Shown here: piece after piece, positions 5,661-7,078 of the stretch
Layout: each line of letters starts with the position of its first letter
Numbering within the stretch: the stretch's first letter is position 1
NCBI GenBank assembly: GCA_947459455.1
Contig: CANHEC010000118.1
Location: 1-7,078 of the forward strand
Reading direction: 5' to 3'
Source of the DNA: Chitinophagaceae bacterium
GTDB taxonomy: Bacteria > Bacteroidota > Bacteroidia > Chitinophagales > Chitinophagaceae
DNA length: 7,078 nucleotides
Made by a program: the position numbers and the translations under genes
The notes under the pieces: generated by a model
Told to the model about the DNA's origin: nothing
What the model saw: the letters and a program-made list of their open reading frames with translations, nothing else
Database searches by the model: none

Positions 5661-6401
5661 TTACCAGGTACTGTTTGGATAAGCTCGCTGCAAGTACTGC
5701 ATCTCGGCCAGTATATACCCAAGGTGCTCGGTATGCTGGCCTTTCAATCCACCAGTTTGAAAACCGGCTGCCAGCCTGCCCCCACCTGTGGAGTTGGCAA
5801 TGGCAGCTTCCTCCAGTGTTTGCCACATCGTTTCCATCCATGCGGTTTTGATAGCGTTGTAATCCACCCAACCCTGTTGGTAGTCGGGCTGCTCAAACAA
5901 TTCACCAGTGTACATCCATACCTGGTCCAGCGCCTGCCGCATCCGTTCATGGCTTTCGGCGGTGCCATCGCCCAGGCGCAGCACCCATTCGCGGCTCCAG
6001 CGCAGGTGGTAGCTCACTTCTTTCAGGCTCTTTTCAGCAATGCCACGCACCTGCTCATCGGGGCAGTTTACCAATTGCTGCATCAGCAGCTTTTGGTAGG
6101 CGCTGAAGAAAAACACTTTCAGCACCGTTTGCCCCCAATCGCCATTGGGCAGCTCCACCAGTAAGTGATTTTTAAACTCATGCTCCAGCCGAAGCATGGC
6201 GAGGCTATCCTCTGTGGCCTCAGCACCCGTCAGCACAGCTGCATACTGGTAAAAATTTCTGGCCTGCCCCAGGTAATCCAGCGCTATGTTGGTGAGGGCA
6301 ATATCCTGCTCCAGCACCGGCCCATGCCCGGTCCATTCGCTCAATCGCTGACTCATGATGAGGGCATCGTCAGCCAGGTGGAGGAGGTAGTGAGAAAGCA
6401 T
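5661..6401 (-). CDS. paaC: PaaC, structural subunit of phenylacetyl-CoA 1,2-epoxidase
   Basis: PaaC pairs with the catalytic diiron subunit PaaA in the multicomponent oxygenase that epoxidises phenylacetyl-CoA, the step that removes aromaticity in aerobic phenylacetate catabolism. It is a cytoplasmic ferritin-like helical protein that has lost the catalytic metal site. The 246-residue product shows family segments including ALDYLGQARNFY (40-51), FKNHLLVELPNGDWGQT (76-92), EKSLKEVSYHLRWSREWV (123-140), LRLGDGTAESHERM (141-154) and HTEHLGYILAEMQYLQRAYP (223-242). Length is normal. The ATG at 6401 gives the expected N-terminus MLSHYLLHLADDALI. The upstream gap to paaB is 525 bases and holds the four-helix-bundle insert, whereas the downstream gap to the protease gene is only 8 bases. 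Confidence 0.96.
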   Translation of the reverse strand: MLSHYLLHLADDALIMSQRLSEWTGHGPVLEQDIALTNIALDYLGQARNFYQYAAVLTGAEATEDSLAMLRLEHEFKNHLLVELPNGDWGQTVLKVFFFSAYQKLLMQQLVNCPDEQVRGIAEKSLKEVSYHLRWSREWVLRLGDGTAESHERMRQALDQVWMYTGELFEQPDYQQGWVDYNAIKTAWMETMWQTLEEAAIANSTGGGRLAAGFQTGGLKGQHTEHLGYILAEMQYLQRAYPNSTW

Positions 6402-6406
6402 ATGAG

Positions 6407-6466
6407 ATTGGTTGATTGGGATTTGGTTAATTGGGAATTAGGGTATTTGGTATTGGGATATTGGGA
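6407..6466. repeat. Degenerate tandem TATTGGG-like repeat
   Basis: The + strand is an imperfect tandem array of short units of the form (T)ATTGGG, such as GATTGG, GATTGGG, AATTGGG, TATTGGG and ATATTGGG. It lies immediately upstream of the paaC start (6401). Its composition, with almost no C on the + strand, differs sharply from the flanking coding DNA. The last two units form the left arm of the inverted repeat that encloses the four-helix-bundle gene. Confidence 0.7.
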
Positions 6467-6911
6467 GCCTGTGCAGCATCAGGCCTGCTTCTTTTTATCG
6501 AGGTAAGCGATGTATCCATTCGTAAGCCGGTAGCACTGCTCGCAGAGCGACTCGCCTGTAGCAAACACATCATCGCCGATATAATTTTCATCCAATGCCG
6601 TTTGAAGATGTTAAAGCGTTTCCGATATAGAGCCCCTCGACACAATGAAAAAACTTCTGGTATCAGTGTACGTGAAACGCCCATACCCCTCGGCCATATT
6701 GGCCGTCACAGATCGGGATGATTTCAGGATTTGGGAGACCAGCATGTATTTCTCAGTGGCAGGAAACGTCTTTACGATGGTAGAGACGAACATCCGCAAC
6801 TCCCGACCCTTTTTGTAGCACTCCAAGTCCCTGAATCCTTTGAACTCCATGAACTTTATTTGTAGTGATCAGTCTATTCGAGGCCACCCCCAATTCCCAA
6901 TACCCAATACC
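6449..6911. mobile_element. Putative ORF-bearing intervening-sequence-like insert between paaB and paaC
   Basis: Complementary arms bracket the four-helix-bundle gene. The left arm is GGTATTGGG (6449-6457), a one-base bulge at 6458, then TATTGGGA (6459-6466). The right arm is TCCCAATA (6895-6902) followed by CCCAATACC (6903-6911). All 17 bases of the right arm pair. The enclosed 428 bases are almost filled by one S23-type frame. ORFs of this family are known inside 23S rRNA intervening sequences of Leptospira and Coxiella, which are also bounded by complementary ends. Removing the insert and the adjoining repeats would leave paaB and paaC only about 20 bases apart, similar to the other junctions of the cluster. 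No target-site duplication was identified and no transposase is present; mobility is inferred. Confidence 0.5.
6479..6850 (-). pseudogene. Four-helix-bundle (S23 / 23S rRNA-associated) protein gene with in-frame TAA
   Basis: Starting at ATG 6850, the frame encodes MEFKGFRDLECYKKGRELRM and continues through SSRSVTANMAEGYGR and SRGSISETL, all hallmarks of the S23-type four-helix-bundle family. It reaches TAA at 6611-6613 (codon 80). The same frame then continues without shift as HLQTALDENYIGDDV and so on to a second stop at 6479-6481. The total of about 123 codons matches the usual family length of roughly 120, and ETL-x-HLxxAxDxxYI is the normal continuation across the third helix. The defect is therefore a single nonsense codon, not a frameshift. 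The intact relatives form oligomeric helical bundles, are basic, and are suspected to bind nucleic acid; Avd of diversity-generating retroelements is a relative. Whether the truncated 79-residue product is made is unknown; natural nonsense mutation or sequencing error are both possible. Confidence 0.85.
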
Positions 6912-6926
6912 ATCCTGCGATGGCGT

Positions 6927-7078
6927 CTACATATGCGTCAGCTCATCCGGCAGGTCATAAAAAGTCGGGTGCCGGTACACCTTGTCGCTGGCGGGGTCGT
7001 ACAGGCTGGCCGCTTCATCGGGGTTGCTGGCGTAGATGTGTTTACTCTCCACCACCCAAATGCTCACCCCTTCCTGCC
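6927..7078 (-). CDS. paaB: PaaB, phenylacetyl-CoA epoxidase subunit (C-terminal part only)
   Basis: The last 49 residues of PaaB are present, from QEGVSIWVVESKHIYAS to a tail with DKVYRHPTFYDLPDELTHM, ending at TAG 6927-6929. The 5' end lies beyond the right edge. The W-V-V-x-S-x-x-I-x-A-S segment and the KVYRHPTFY segment are characteristic PaaB endings. PaaB is a small cytoplasmic protein that bridges PaaA-PaaC dimers in the epoxidase and is needed for activity. It is read in the same direction as paaC and paaD and is the most upstream visible gene of the cluster; paaA is expected just outside the window. The next intact gene, paaC, begins 525 bases downstream because of the intervening four-helix-bundle insert. 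Confidence 0.93.
   Translation of the reverse strand, partial: QEGVSIWVVESKHIYASNPDEAASLYDPASDKVYRHPTFYDLPDELTHM

Noticed and set aside
5653..5871. N-terminal extension of the protease open frame to 5871
   Set aside because: This part overlaps paaC in another frame, has soluble low-quality sequence with no membrane or family character, and the ATG at 5652 just after the paaC stop gives a normal CPBP protein.
6427..6684. 85-codon minus-strand frame overlapping the four-helix-bundle gene
   Set aside because: It was considered as a frameshifted continuation of that gene, but the true continuation is in the original frame after the TAA; this frame has no family motifs and ends in translated repeat (NIPIPNTLIPN).

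Overview
The window reads as a chromosomal segment of a moderately GC-rich Bacteroidota, most likely a Chitinophagaceae-type organism. This is inferred from gene style: exported sugar-metabolism proteins with Tat/Sec signals, no obvious Shine-Dalgarno sites, AT-rich leaders and a Bacteroidota-like phenylacetate gene cluster. No rRNA, tRNA, CRISPR array or transposase was seen.

Left part (1-4484): the tail of an unrecognised + strand gene ends at 139 and is followed by an inverted repeat (163-206) that probably terminates two converging transcripts. Next comes a tightly spaced minus-strand operon. In transcription order it is apbE (FAD:protein FMN transferase, 3575-2550), a SUMF1/FGE-like exported protein lacking the catalytic cysteine pair (2536-1580), and a Tat-type exported Gfo/Idh/MocA oxidoreductase (1562-225). 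Diverging from apbE is a Tat-type hydroxypyruvate-isomerase-like TIM-barrel protein (3570-4484). The two divergent start codons overlap in the palindrome ATGCAT, so any promoter for one gene lies inside the other. Together these look like an envelope sugar oxidation/isomerisation module; the exact substrate cannot be read from sequence.

Right part (4509-7078): a minus-strand phenylacetyl-CoA epoxidase cluster, in transcription order paaB (3' end only), paaC, a CPBP/CAAX-type membrane protease gene, then paaD. paaC, the protease gene and paaD are packed with 8 bp and -11 bp spacings, and paaD appears to start at TTG. PaaB and PaaC belong to the oxygenase; PaaD is the DUF59/MIP18-type accessory protein thought to help mature its metal centre.

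The paaB-paaC junction is broken by a roughly 0.5-kb insert. It holds an S23-type four-helix-bundle gene interrupted by one in-frame TAA, enclosed by complementary arms (6449-6466 and 6895-6911) made of degenerate TATTGGG-like units. This resembles the ORF-bearing intervening sequences known from 23S rRNA genes, but here in a protein operon. It is the most unusual structure in the window.
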